From an uncultured Phascolarctobacterium sp. (GTDB taxonomy: Bacteria > Bacillota > Negativicutes > Acidaminococcales > Acidaminococcaceae), in contig CAJKLD010000022.1 of assembly GCA_905200645.1 (NCBI GenBank), forward strand, positions 1 through 46,604: DNA of 46,604 nucleotides, given 5' to 3'. This document shows positions 33,076-39,953 of this stretch, in pieces; position 1 is the stretch's first letter, and each line of letters begins with the position of its first letter. The notes beneath the pieces are model-generated. The model was not told where the DNA came from and ran no database searches. It saw nothing but the letters and a program-made list of their open reading frames with translations. Position numbers and translations under genes: made by a program.

Positions 33076-33675
33076 TTATTCAGCGTACGTATCCTGCAAG
33101 GCTTCAAACTCGGCAATAGCAGGATTTATTAAGGTCACATAATAAGCCGCTACTTCTTCCGGCGTTTGGCGCATGGCGCTTTTCAGCCACCAGCGGACCA
33201 TGCCTACAAAGCTGCTTGCAATATGGGCGGCTAAAAAATCCTCCGGCACTTTGCTGATACGCTGCTTATCGGCACCTTGAATAATAATGCGCAGATTGTC
33301 TTGAATATATTCACGGAAAAAGCGCAGAAATAAGTTGCCTTCATCATAATTGATAATGCCCCAATAATATTTGCGCTTATCCCGCAGATGATAAAGAATA
33401 TGAGCGATACGATTTTCGGCGTTTTGCGGCAGTTCAGAGAAATTATGAGTGGAGCAGGGCGGAATAGTGTGACTAAAAATGTGCTTAAAAAGCATAAGAC
33501 ACATTTTGCGCGCTAAATCGTCCTTTGTTTCAAAATGACTGTAAAAGGTACTGCGGCCGATATTAGCGGCGTCAATAATATCTTTAACGCTAATTTTTTC
33601 GTAGCTGGTTTGTGCCATTAAATTTACAAACGCGTCGTAAATAGCCTGACGCGTTTTAGTTTGCCGTCTGTCCAT
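33076..33675 (-). CDS. TetR-family transcriptional regulator
   Basis: This 199-residue protein has an N-terminal TetR helix-turn-helix: TRQAIYDAFVNLMAQ, then ISVKDIIDAANIGRSTFYSHFETKDDL (about residues 24-50). A helical ligand domain of the type ending in AHIASSFVGMVRWWL (TetR_C_33-like) follows. The start at 33675 follows AGGAGG on the minus strand. It is divergent from the small actuator-like gene at 33832, so that gene is a plausible target. The ligand is unknown. A possible minus-strand promoter is TTGAAC, 18 nt, TACAAT. Confidence 0.88.
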   Translation of the reverse strand: MDRRQTKTRQAIYDAFVNLMAQTSYEKISVKDIIDAANIGRSTFYSHFETKDDLARKMCLMLFKHIFSHTIPPCSTHNFSELPQNAENRIAHILYHLRDKRKYYWGIINYDEGNLFLRFFREYIQDNLRIIIQGADKQRISKVPEDFLAAHIASSFVGMVRWWLKSAMRQTPEEVAAYYVTLINPAIAEFEALQDTYAE

Positions 33676-33831
33676 GAGCTGCCTCCTTGTATTTTTTCTA
33701 TATTTATTGTAGTACATTTTTGGTCAAGTGTTCAATATCTTACAAGAAAAAAATTCTGTGTCTGTAAAAGTAACGAGCTTTTGTTTATGATATAAGCAAA
33801 TAGCTAATGTTAAGAAAGGAGTCAGCTAAAA

Positions 33832-34254
33832 ATGTATGAGCTTCAAGAATTGTTGGCAGTAAGACCTGTTATTGGAAGACGCGTAAGATATAATGGCGCA
33901 GAAAGAAGCGAGTGGCTGCTGCCGGTAGAGCAGTTAGCTGTGGATGATATAGTCAGCGTATTGCCCGGCGAAAGAATTCCCACTGACGGTGTAGTTGTCA
34001 AAGGAGTAAGTATGGTGAGTAAGCAGCCAGTAAATAGAATTGCAGCAGAATTCAATAAAAAAATAGTTGGCGATAAAGTAGTTTGCGGTACAATTAACGG
34101 CGCTGATGCTTTAGAAATTAAAGTAACGCATACGTGGAAGCATGGCAGCTTTGAGCAAAGGCTGGAGCAGGCGCGGGCCGAGCATGACCGTTTAAGCTGT
34201 TGGGAACGCTTTTGGCAGCATATTACCGAACAATATAAAACAAGTTATAACTAA
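33832..34254 (+). CDS. Orphan P-type ATPase actuator-domain protein, degenerate
   Basis: This 140-residue soluble protein has no membrane segment. Residues 4-90 follow the actuator domain of heavy-metal P-type ATPases: ELLAVRPVIGRRVR, LPVEQLAVDDIVSVLPGERIP, TDGVVVKGVS, then GDKVVCGTIN (residues 80-89). Where true pumps have the phosphatase motif T-G-E, this protein has KQPVNRIAAEFNKK (64-77), so that activity must be lost. The phosphorylation domain (D-K-T-G-T) and transport helices are absent, and no remnants lie nearby. The last 40 residues form a charged amphipathic helix. AAAGGAG and a clean terminator bracket it, so it looks like an intact gene. It is divergent from tetR. Its role is unknown. 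Confidence 0.72.
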   Translation: MYELQELLAVRPVIGRRVRYNGAERSEWLLPVEQLAVDDIVSVLPGERIPTDGVVVKGVSMVSKQPVNRIAAEFNKKIVGDKVVCGTINGADALEIKVTHTWKHGSFEQRLEQARAEHDRLSCWERFWQHITEQYKTSYN

Positions 34255-34261
34255 AAATAAA

Positions 34262-34301
34262 ACAGCGCGGTAGATTTTTACGTCTGCTGCGCTGTTTTTT
34301 T
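34262..34301 (+). terminator. Rho-independent terminator after actuator-like gene
   Basis: ACAGCGCGGTAGA (34262-34274) pairs with TCTGCTGCGCTGT (34283-34295), with two G-T pairs, and is followed by seven T. Confidence 0.92.
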
Positions 34302-34318
34302 GCGGCGGACATCATATA

Positions 34319-34347
34319 TGGACAATGACCTTAAAAAGTGTTATATT
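34319..34347 (+). promoter_or_regulatory. Promoter of EamA transporter gene
   Basis: TGGACA (34319-34324), 17 nt, TATATT (34342-34347), about 54 bases before the ATG. Confidence 0.6.
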
Positions 34348-34400
34348 AGCTAATAAGCAAATTTTACTGAAAGACTCAAGAAAGGAAAAGTAAAGCTGTA

Positions 34401-35273
34401 ATGTTCAAGGGAATAATTTTAATTATTTGTGCTGCAACCTGCTGGGGAATGGGCGGAGTTGCCGGACAATATCTTTTCCAATATCATCACGTAGATGCTT
34501 TTTGGTTGTGTATGGTGCGTCAGATTATAGCCGGCTGCTTGTTTTTGCTTTATACTGCTGTAGTCGCCAAGCATAATATTTTTAAAATTCTGCGCGAGCA
34601 TTTTGTATCTATGCTGTGTTTTTCTTTTATCGGTATTTTGGGCGCGCAGCTGGGATTTTATTACACTATTTCTTTGTGCAACGCTGCGACGGCAACGGTA
34701 CTGCAATATACCGCGCCGATTTTAGTTATGGTGTGGATGAGCTATAAAAATCGCAGTCTGCCGGAAGGACGCGAGCTGCTGGGAATTGTTGGCGCTATTG
34801 CCGGCGTATTTTTGATTGCTACTCACGGCAGCTTGGAAAGTCTGGCGATTTCTCCTGCAGCGCTCATTGTTGGTTTACTGTCGGCAGTTTCCTATGCGTT
34901 TTACAGTATTCAGCCGGTGGAGCTGCTCAAAAAATATCCGGCGACGGTTATCATCGGCTGGGGGCAGCTTTTGTCGGGGCTTTCGCTAATTGCTGTCCGC
35001 AACCCTTTTGCGCCTGTGGGGAGCTGGAACGGTTATGCATATTTGGCCATGGGCTATTTAATCGTGGGCGCAACTATTGCCAGCTATGCACTGTATTTAG
35101 CCGGTTTAAAAATTGTCGGCTCTACTAAAGCCAGCTTAATTTCCTGCGCCGAGCCCTTGGCTTCGATTATCGCCGTGGTGCTGCTATTGGATACTAAGCT
35201 GATGCTGCCTGATTATATTGGCATGGGTAGTATTATTTTTACGGTGTTGTTGTTGTCCATCCCTAAAAAATAG
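34401..35273 (+). CDS. EamA/DMT-family transporter
   Basis: This 290-residue inner-membrane protein has ten predicted helices arranged as two EamA repeats (about residues 5-135 and 150-288). Typical marks are AATCWGMGGVAGQYLF at the start, LQYTAPILVMVW closing repeat one, and GSTKASLISCAEPLASIIAVVLL in repeat two. Members of the drug/metabolite transporter superfamily mostly export amino acids or other metabolites; the substrate is not visible here. It stands alone, with its own promoter. Confidence 0.9.
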   Translation: MFKGIILIICAATCWGMGGVAGQYLFQYHHVDAFWLCMVRQIIAGCLFLLYTAVVAKHNIFKILREHFVSMLCFSFIGILGAQLGFYYTISLCNAATATVLQYTAPILVMVWMSYKNRSLPEGRELLGIVGAIAGVFLIATHGSLESLAISPAALIVGLLSAVSYAFYSIQPVELLKKYPATVIIGWGQLLSGLSLIAVRNPFAPVGSWNGYAYLAMGYLIVGATIASYALYLAGLKIVGSTKASLISCAEPLASIIAVVLLLDTKLMLPDYIGMGSIIFTVLLLSIPKK

Positions 35274-35304
35274 CGTTGTTTTGCTAAAAAATAGCTTATA
35301 GTTC

Positions 35305-35333
35305 TTGCCTTTTATAATAAATTCAGATATAAT
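35305..35333 (+). promoter_or_regulatory. Promoter of XRE gene at 35380
   Basis: TTGCCT (35305-35310), 17 nt, TATAAT (35328-35333). Just upstream, GCTAAAAAATAGC (35283-35295) is a small palindrome, and most of it also occurs at the end of the EamA gene. Confidence 0.75.
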
Positions 35334-35379
35334 TATAGCGTTGTTAAAAAAGTACAGGTATTAAAAGGGGAGAGCTTTT

Positions 35380-35805
35380 GTGAAGTTGGACATTGATTAT
35401 AAGGCTATCGGCCTGAGAATAAAGGCGGCACGCGCGCGCAAAGGATTGACTCAGGGAAATATAGCTAAACTAACTGGCTTGTCAACTCCGCATATTAGTA
35501 ATATAGAAACCGGCAATACTAAATTGGGCTTGCCTACAATTATTCATTTGGCTAATGTTTTAGATGTATCGGTAGACGAGCTGTTGTGCGATAACATTCA
35601 CCGCAGCGAGCAGATTTACTGCCAGGAGTTATCCGAGCTGCTGCAAGGCTGCACAGTGGACGAGCTGCATATTATTTCTGAACTGGCCAAGGTTATTAAA
35701 AAATCCGGCATCAACAGCGCTAAAAAGGTTAGAAAACGCCGCACCAAAGCTGAAATGGCAGCTGCCAGAGCAGCGGAGCAAGCGCAAAACGCTGATGCAG
35801 AATAA
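35380..35805 (+). CDS. XRE-family regulator with basic C-terminal tail
   Basis: This 141-residue protein has an N-terminal Cro/CI domain (residues 8-68): LRIKAARARKGLTQGNIAKL, then LSTPHISNIETGN as recognition helix. A helical middle region follows (LSELLQGCTVDELHIISELAKVI). The tail KKVRKRRTKAEMAAARAAEQ is strongly basic then alanine-rich, and could be a second DNA contact. GTG is the start, behind AAAGGGGAGAG. A good promoter precedes it and the tRNA-Thr gene follows 17 bp later, so the two may share a transcript. Confidence 0.85.
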   Translation: MKLDIDYKAIGLRIKAARARKGLTQGNIAKLTGLSTPHISNIETGNTKLGLPTIIHLANVLDVSVDELLCDNIHRSEQIYCQELSELLQGCTVDELHIISELAKVIKKSGINSAKKVRKRRTKAEMAAARAAEQAQNADAE

Positions 35806-35822
35806 TAAAATATAGTTTATGT

Positions 35823-35898
35823 GCTCCTATAGCTCAGCTGGTAGAGCATCTCATTCGTAATGAGAGGGTCGCAGGTTCGAATCCTGTTGGGAGCTCCA
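35823..35898 (+). tRNA. tRNA-Thr (anticodon CGT)
   Basis: This 76-nt tRNA has acceptor GCTCCTA pairing with TGGGAGC (one G-T). The D arm is AGCTC..GAGC, and the anticodon stem TCTCA/TGAGA encloses loop TTCGTAA, giving anticodon CGT. The T arm is GCAGG-TTCGAAT-CCTGT. CCA is encoded. It has no separate promoter that stands out, and the XRE promoter upstream may serve it. Confidence 0.96.
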
Positions 35899-35911
35899 AA
35901 TAAAAATTTTG

Positions 35912-35936
35912 CCCCTAGAGTGTATCTAGGGGTTTT
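35912..35936 (+). terminator. Terminator after tRNA-Thr
   Basis: CCCCTAGA (35912-35919) and TCTAGGGG (35925-35932) form a perfect stem followed by TTTTAA. Confidence 0.88.
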
Positions 35937-35968
35937 AATATTTATCATTATTTTAAGGACGCGATATT

Positions 35969-36577
35969 ATGAATAAGCTTTTACTCACGGGCTTCGACCC
36001 TTTTGCTCATTATCAAAAAAATCCCTCGTGGGAAGTGGCGCAGGCGTTGCCGGAAGTTGTAGGTGATTTTGCAATTACTAAACTGCTGCTGCCCAATATT
36101 TACGGCTTGGCGGGACGAATACTGCTAGAAAAAGCCGCAGCGATGCAGCCGGACGTAATTTTGATGCTGGGCATGGACAGCGGCAGCGCTCATGTACATT
36201 TGGATACGGTGGCGGTAAATTTGCGGGACGCGCTGGTGGAGGATAATCTTGGCAACCGTCCGTGGAACGAGCCTATCATTGCCGACGGACCCGCCGCTTA
36301 TTTTTCTACGCTGCCCGTGCATCAGGCAGTGCGGGAGCTGCAGGCAGAAAAAATTCCCGTGCATCTTGGCTACACCACCGGCGGCTATGTTTGCAACGAT
36401 ATTTTCTATACGGCGTGCCATCATTTTGCGCCAACCAAGGTGAAGGTTGGCTTTGCCCATGTGCCGTTGCTGCCGGAAATGGTGTGGGACGAAAATTTGG
36501 CTCTGCCCTTAGCTCGTTCGACGGAGCTGGTGCAGGCGATTATCGGCAAGCTGTCGAAAATTTTATATCACCATTAA
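35969..36577 (+). CDS. pcp: Pyroglutamyl-peptidase I
   Basis: This 202-residue cysteine peptidase of family C15 removes N-terminal pyroglutamate from peptides. The family start LLTGFDPFAHYQKNPSWE is present. The catalytic cysteine is in GGYVCNDIFYTA (about residue 144) and the catalytic histidine in VGFAHVPLLPE (about residue 168). The glutamate of the triad is expected near residue 80. It is cytoplasmic and of normal length. TTAAGGACGCG precedes the ATG; a hairpin follows the stop. Confidence 0.94.
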   Translation: MNKLLLTGFDPFAHYQKNPSWEVAQALPEVVGDFAITKLLLPNIYGLAGRILLEKAAAMQPDVILMLGMDSGSAHVHLDTVAVNLRDALVEDNLGNRPWNEPIIADGPAAYFSTLPVHQAVRELQAEKIPVHLGYTTGGYVCNDIFYTACHHFAPTKVKVGFAHVPLLPEMVWDENLALPLARSTELVQAIIGKLSKILYHH

Positions 36578-36578
36578 A

Positions 36579-36610
36579 AAACGCTCTGAGGCGGCTGCTT
36601 CAGAGCGTTT
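36579..36610. terminator. Bidirectional terminator after pcp
   Basis: AAACGCTCTGA (36579-36589) is the perfect complement of TCAGAGCGTTT (36600-36610), placed between convergent genes. Confidence 0.88.
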
Positions 36611-36625
36611 AGTTTAGCTTGCAAT

Positions 36626-37237
36626 TTATTTAATGCTTTGGAATTCGCCGTTGTAACGAGCGTTTTCTTTCGCGTAAGCCGCAGGGTCAGCGTAGCGGTT
36701 TACTTTGTCGTTCAAGGTGCAGGCTTCGGTAATGCAGTCGTTGACAGCGTTTTTGGTGTTGATGCGCGGGTCGTCCTCGCTGGCTACCACATAGCCTGCA
36801 ACGCGCAGCATACTGCTGTCATATTCTTTTACGCCGTAGTCATAGGTGTAAATTTTGCCGTCGACAGCAACGCTTTCCTGCAAGGCAACCTTAACGGTAG
36901 CGTATTTGCCTACCAGCTTTTCGCCGGTGCCTACGCCGGCCAAATCAATTTTTACAATTACCGGCATCCAGTTTGGACGGGTTACTAAAGCAACGTCGTC
37001 TACGGTCAAAGCTTTTTCGGGAGCGCGTTTTAAGCTTTGAATGTCAAAACGCTTGCCGTAATTGGTTTTAATAAAGGCTTCCAGCTCAGCCTTGCCTTTT
37101 TCCGTATCGTTTTCAGGATTTTGTACCTCTAAAATTACGTCGGGCACTTGATACCACAGTACAACCTTCTTCGCAGGAGCTGCAGCGCAGACAGAGCAGA
37201 TTAACAAAAACAAAACGCAAAGAATAAGCTTTTTCAT
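36626..37237 (-). CDS. Exported protein of unknown function
   Basis: I do not recognise a family for this 203-residue protein. The first 19 residues (MKKLILCVLFLLICSVCAA) form a signal peptide; a cysteine at position 17 is followed by AAAP, so signal peptidase I cleavage after CAAA is more likely than lipidation. The mature part is mixed alpha/beta and hydrophilic. It includes ALTVDDVALVTRPNWMPVIVKIDL and IYTYDYGVKEYDSSMLRVAGYV, and has two cysteines about six residues apart near residue 170 (NDCITEACTL) that could pair. It is the last gene of the pth cluster. GAGGAGG lies 10 bases upstream of the ATG. Confidence 0.75.
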   Translation of the reverse strand: MKKLILCVLFLLICSVCAAAPAKKVVLWYQVPDVILEVQNPENDTEKGKAELEAFIKTNYGKRFDIQSLKRAPEKALTVDDVALVTRPNWMPVIVKIDLAGVGTGEKLVGKYATVKVALQESVAVDGKIYTYDYGVKEYDSSMLRVAGYVVASEDDPRINTKNAVNDCITEACTLNDKVNRYADPAAYAKENARYNGEFQSIK

Positions 37238-37318
37238 CGGGAGTACCTCCTCTTTTTATGTGCTAAGTATATTGTAACAAGAAAGCCGGTGTTTGAATAG
37301 CCTAAAAGGATTAAAATT

Positions 37319-37969
37319 TTAATTTTGCGCAGCGGCTGTATTTTCGCCAGCTTCTGCGTTTGATTCTGCAGGCTTTTCTTTCGGCGGTTTTTCTTTTTTA
37401 GCTTTTTTCGTATTGTACTTAGTCATGGCGGCATCCAAATCGCCGGTTTTCAGCCATAATTCCAAAGCGTCAGCCATGGATTTTACGGCAGCCTCCACCG
37501 CAGCTTTATCCTCGCCCTGAAATTGGTGCAGCACGTGGTTGATTACGGCTTTATTATTGCGCTCCGGATGGCCGATACCGATTTTAAAACGCGGAAATTC
37601 GCTGGTGCCTAAATGCTCGGTGATGGATTTTATGCCGTTGTGACCGCCGGCGCTGCCCTTGCGGCGGATGCGCAGATGACCGACGGGTAAATCCATATCG
37701 TCTTGAATGACGGCAATAGCTTCCGGCTCGATATGATAAAAATTAGCGTAAGCGCCCACGGCAAAGCCGCTTAAATTCATGTAGGTGGTGGGTTTAATGA
37801 TAAGAATTTTTTCCGGTGCGCGATATTCGGCGCAGTAGGCGCTGCGGTCTTCCTTGCCGAAACTTACGCCTAAACGTTTGGCAAGCTCGTCCGCTACCAT
37901 AAAGCCGATATTGTGACGGGTATTTTCGTATTCACGGCCAATGTTTCCCAAGCCGACGATGAGTTTCAT
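37319..37969 (-). CDS. pth: Peptidyl-tRNA hydrolase with extended basic tail
   Basis: Pth recycles peptidyl-tRNA by cleaving the ester bond. The catalytic region is intact: GLGNIGREYENTRHNIGF contains the asparagine and catalytic histidine, followed by KPTTYMNLSG, QDDMDLPVGHLRIRRKGSAGGHNGIKS and FKIGIGHP. The family usually has proline after GLGN; here it is isoleucine. At 216 residues it exceeds the usual 185-195, because residues about 188-216 form a low-complexity lysine/proline/alanine tail (KKAKKEKPPKEKP). AAGGAGAA precedes the start. Confidence 0.95.
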   Translation of the reverse strand: MKLIVGLGNIGREYENTRHNIGFMVADELAKRLGVSFGKEDRSAYCAEYRAPEKILIIKPTTYMNLSGFAVGAYANFYHIEPEAIAVIQDDMDLPVGHLRIRRKGSAGGHNGIKSITEHLGTSEFPRFKIGIGHPERNNKAVINHVLHQFQGEDKAAVEAAVKSMADALELWLKTGDLDAAMTKYNTKKAKKEKPPKEKPAESNAEAGENTAAAQN

Positions 37970-38040
37970 GTGTAGTTCTCCTTTAAAAATTTATTCTGTT
38001 TTGAAAATTTTACTAAAGATTTTTGCCGCTGCGGGCAGTT

Positions 38041-38826
38041 TTAATGTAATAAAGTATCGATAGTTACAAACTCATAGCCTTCGCTGCGCAATCTGTCAAT
38101 AATTTTTTCTGTGGCGGCGACAGTTTGCGCGCGCGGTGCAAAATTTTTGGGGCTGTCGCCGTCGTGCAGCAGCACGATGGCTCCGGGTTCTGCCTCAAAG
38201 CAGACGCGGTCGGCAATGCGCTGCACGCCGGGATTATTCCAGTCCCGGGGAATAACGCTCCAGTTTACCGCTGTAAGTCCGGCATTGTGGATGGCGGTCA
38301 TAACCTGCCAATCCTTAAAGCCGTGGGGCGGGCGCATAAATTTTACAGGCTGTCCCGTGATTGCTTCCAGCGTTTTTTTACCGTAGGCAATATTTTCTTG
38401 CAGTTCCGCTTGGTTCAGTTTTAAAAGATCCTGATGCCTGCCTGCGTGGAGCGCAATTTCGTGTCCCCCGAACTGTACCATTTTTACGATTTCCGGATGC
38501 TTGGCGGCGTTTTCACCTACCATAAAAAAGGTAGCGTGTACATTTTTTGTTGCTAAAATTTTTAGCAGCTGCTGGGTGTAGGGCGGATAGGGGCCGTCGT
38601 CAAAGGTAAGGGCGATTTGCTTTTTGCTGATATTACCGCTGGTAATTACGTCGCCATAAAAGCTGTTGCCGGGAAGTACAGCCAAAAGCAGCAGGATGCC
38701 GCTTAAAAATAAACCGGCTGCGGCGGCGCAGCCGGCAGTAAATTTTTTTAGATAGCCAAAGCGACCCATCCATAATAAAATCGTGCTGCAAGCAGCACAA
38801 AAAATAAGCAGATAAATAATACGCAT
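38041..38826 (-). CDS. Polysaccharide deacetylase family protein
   Basis: This 261-residue protein has two N-terminal hydrophobic helices (about 3-19 and 31-52) that anchor it in the membrane, then an extracytoplasmic NodB domain. Motifs visible are LTFDDGPYPPYT (catalytic base and metal aspartate), HEIALHAGRHQD (metal histidines), RPPHGFKDW (RPPYG with H for Y) and IVLLHDGD. It probably de-N-acetylates peptidoglycan or another envelope polysaccharide. No strong Shine-Dalgarno is seen at the ATG at 38826. It follows the prs terminator, so some read-through or an unseen promoter must drive it. Confidence 0.88.
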   Translation of the reverse strand: MRIIYLLIFCAACSTILLWMGRFGYLKKFTAGCAAAAGLFLSGILLLLAVLPGNSFYGDVITSGNISKKQIALTFDDGPYPPYTQQLLKILATKNVHATFFMVGENAAKHPEIVKMVQFGGHEIALHAGRHQDLLKLNQAELQENIAYGKKTLEAITGQPVKFMRPPHGFKDWQVMTAIHNAGLTAVNWSVIPRDWNNPGVQRIADRVCFEAEPGAIVLLHDGDSPKNFAPRAQTVAATEKIIDRLRSEGYEFVTIDTLLH

Positions 38827-38841
38827 AGCTTTTCAAAATAA

Positions 38842-38864
38842 GAGGCTTGCCTTAGGCAAGCCTC
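38842..38864 (-). terminator. Terminator after prs
   Basis: GAGGCTTGCC and GGCAAGCCTC form a perfect 10-bp stem with a 3-base loop. On the minus strand it is followed by TTATTTT. It ends the glmU-prs transcript. Confidence 0.9.
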
Positions 38865-38886
38865 CGTAATTTTTAGATGTTATTGA

Positions 38887-39846
38887 TTATTTTTTATTAT
38901 CGAACAGTTGACTTACAGACCACTCATTATAGATGCGCAGAATAGTTTCAGCCAAGATAGGCGCGATGGACAATACCTTAATTTTAGGATGCTTCTTGGA
39001 AGGAGCCAGAGGAATAGTATTGGTAACTACCAGCTCGGTAATATCGGATTGAGCGATGCGGGACAAGGCAGGATCGGTCAGAATGGGGTGAGTACAGCAA
39101 GCATAAATTTCTTTAGCGCCGAATTTTTTCAATGCGCGGGCACCTTCAGTGAGGGAGCCTGCAGTATCAACCATGTCGTCGACCACGATACAGTTTTTGC
39201 CGTTAACGTCGCCGATTAAGTTCATAACCTCGGCTACGCCTGGTTCCGGACGGCGCTTGTCGATAATAGCCATAGGAGCATTCAAAATTTCGGCAAAACC
39301 GCGGGCACGGCTTACGCCGCCAAGGTCAGGAGAAACAACAACCATGTTGTCCAAATTTTTATCTTTAATGTATTCAGCCAGCAGCGGGCCGCCGGGCATA
39401 TGGTCAAAAGGAATATTGAAGAAGCCTTGAATTTGTGCTGCGTGCAAATCGATGGTAACAACGCGGGTAATGCCTGCGGTTTCTAAGAGGTCTGCCATCA
39501 GCTTGGCGGTAATAGGTTCGCGGCCGCGGGCTTTGCGGTCTTGACGGGCATAGCCGTAATAAGGAATAACAGCGGTGATGTGATTAGCGCTGGCGCGTTT
39601 AAAAGCGTCGGCCATAATCAAAAGCTCCATAACGTTATCGTTGACGATAGGGCCGCAGGTAGGCTGTACTATGAAAATGTCCTTGCCGCGAACGCTCTCG
39701 TTAATCATAACCTGGATTTCTCCGTTGTTGAAACGGTTTACTACAGAATCGCCTACGGTAGTGCCAAGATAAGCGGCAATTTCGCGCGCTAAATCAGGAT
39801 TTGCATTACCGGTAAAAATTCTTAACTTATTTTCGTCAGACAACAT
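38887..39846 (-). CDS. prs: Ribose-phosphate pyrophosphokinase
   Basis: Prs makes PRPP from ribose 5-phosphate and ATP, feeding the purine (purA/B, purR) and histidine (hisG) pathways also encoded here. The 319-residue protein has FNNGEIQVMINESVRG, YYGYARQDRKARGREPIT (ATP loop), VVSPDLGGVSRARGFAE and the PRPP-binding motif CIVVDDMVDTAGSL. The start at 39846 follows GGAGGG; a longer reading adds seven non-family residues. It has its own promoter downstream of glmU. Confidence 0.96.
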   Translation of the reverse strand: MLSDENKLRIFTGNANPDLAREIAAYLGTTVGDSVVNRFNNGEIQVMINESVRGKDIFIVQPTCGPIVNDNVMELLIMADAFKRASANHITAVIPYYGYARQDRKARGREPITAKLMADLLETAGITRVVTIDLHAAQIQGFFNIPFDHMPGGPLLAEYIKDKNLDNMVVVSPDLGGVSRARGFAEILNAPMAIIDKRRPEPGVAEVMNLIGDVNGKNCIVVDDMVDTAGSLTEGARALKKFGAKEIYACCTHPILTDPALSRIAQSDITELVVTNTIPLAPSKKHPKIKVLSIAPILAETILRIYNEWSVSQLFDNKK

Positions 39847-39907
39847 GTCTAATCCCTCCAAAATCACCTTTTATTTTTAGAATGTGAAAAGTCCTAACCT
39901 ATTTATA

Positions 39908-39936
39908 ATTATACTATAAAAACTAAGTCTTGACAA
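39908..39936 (-). promoter_or_regulatory. prs promoter
   Basis: On the minus strand TTGTCA (39936-39931), 17 nt, TATAAT (39913-39908). It allows prs to be expressed apart from the upstream genes. Confidence 0.8.
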
Positions 39937-39953
39937 AGAGTTTTGCAAGTGTC

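Noticed and set aside
33832..34254. Fragment of a degraded full-length P-type ATPase
   Set aside because: No phosphorylation-domain or membrane-segment remnants lie on either side, and the gene has its own ribosome binding site and terminator.
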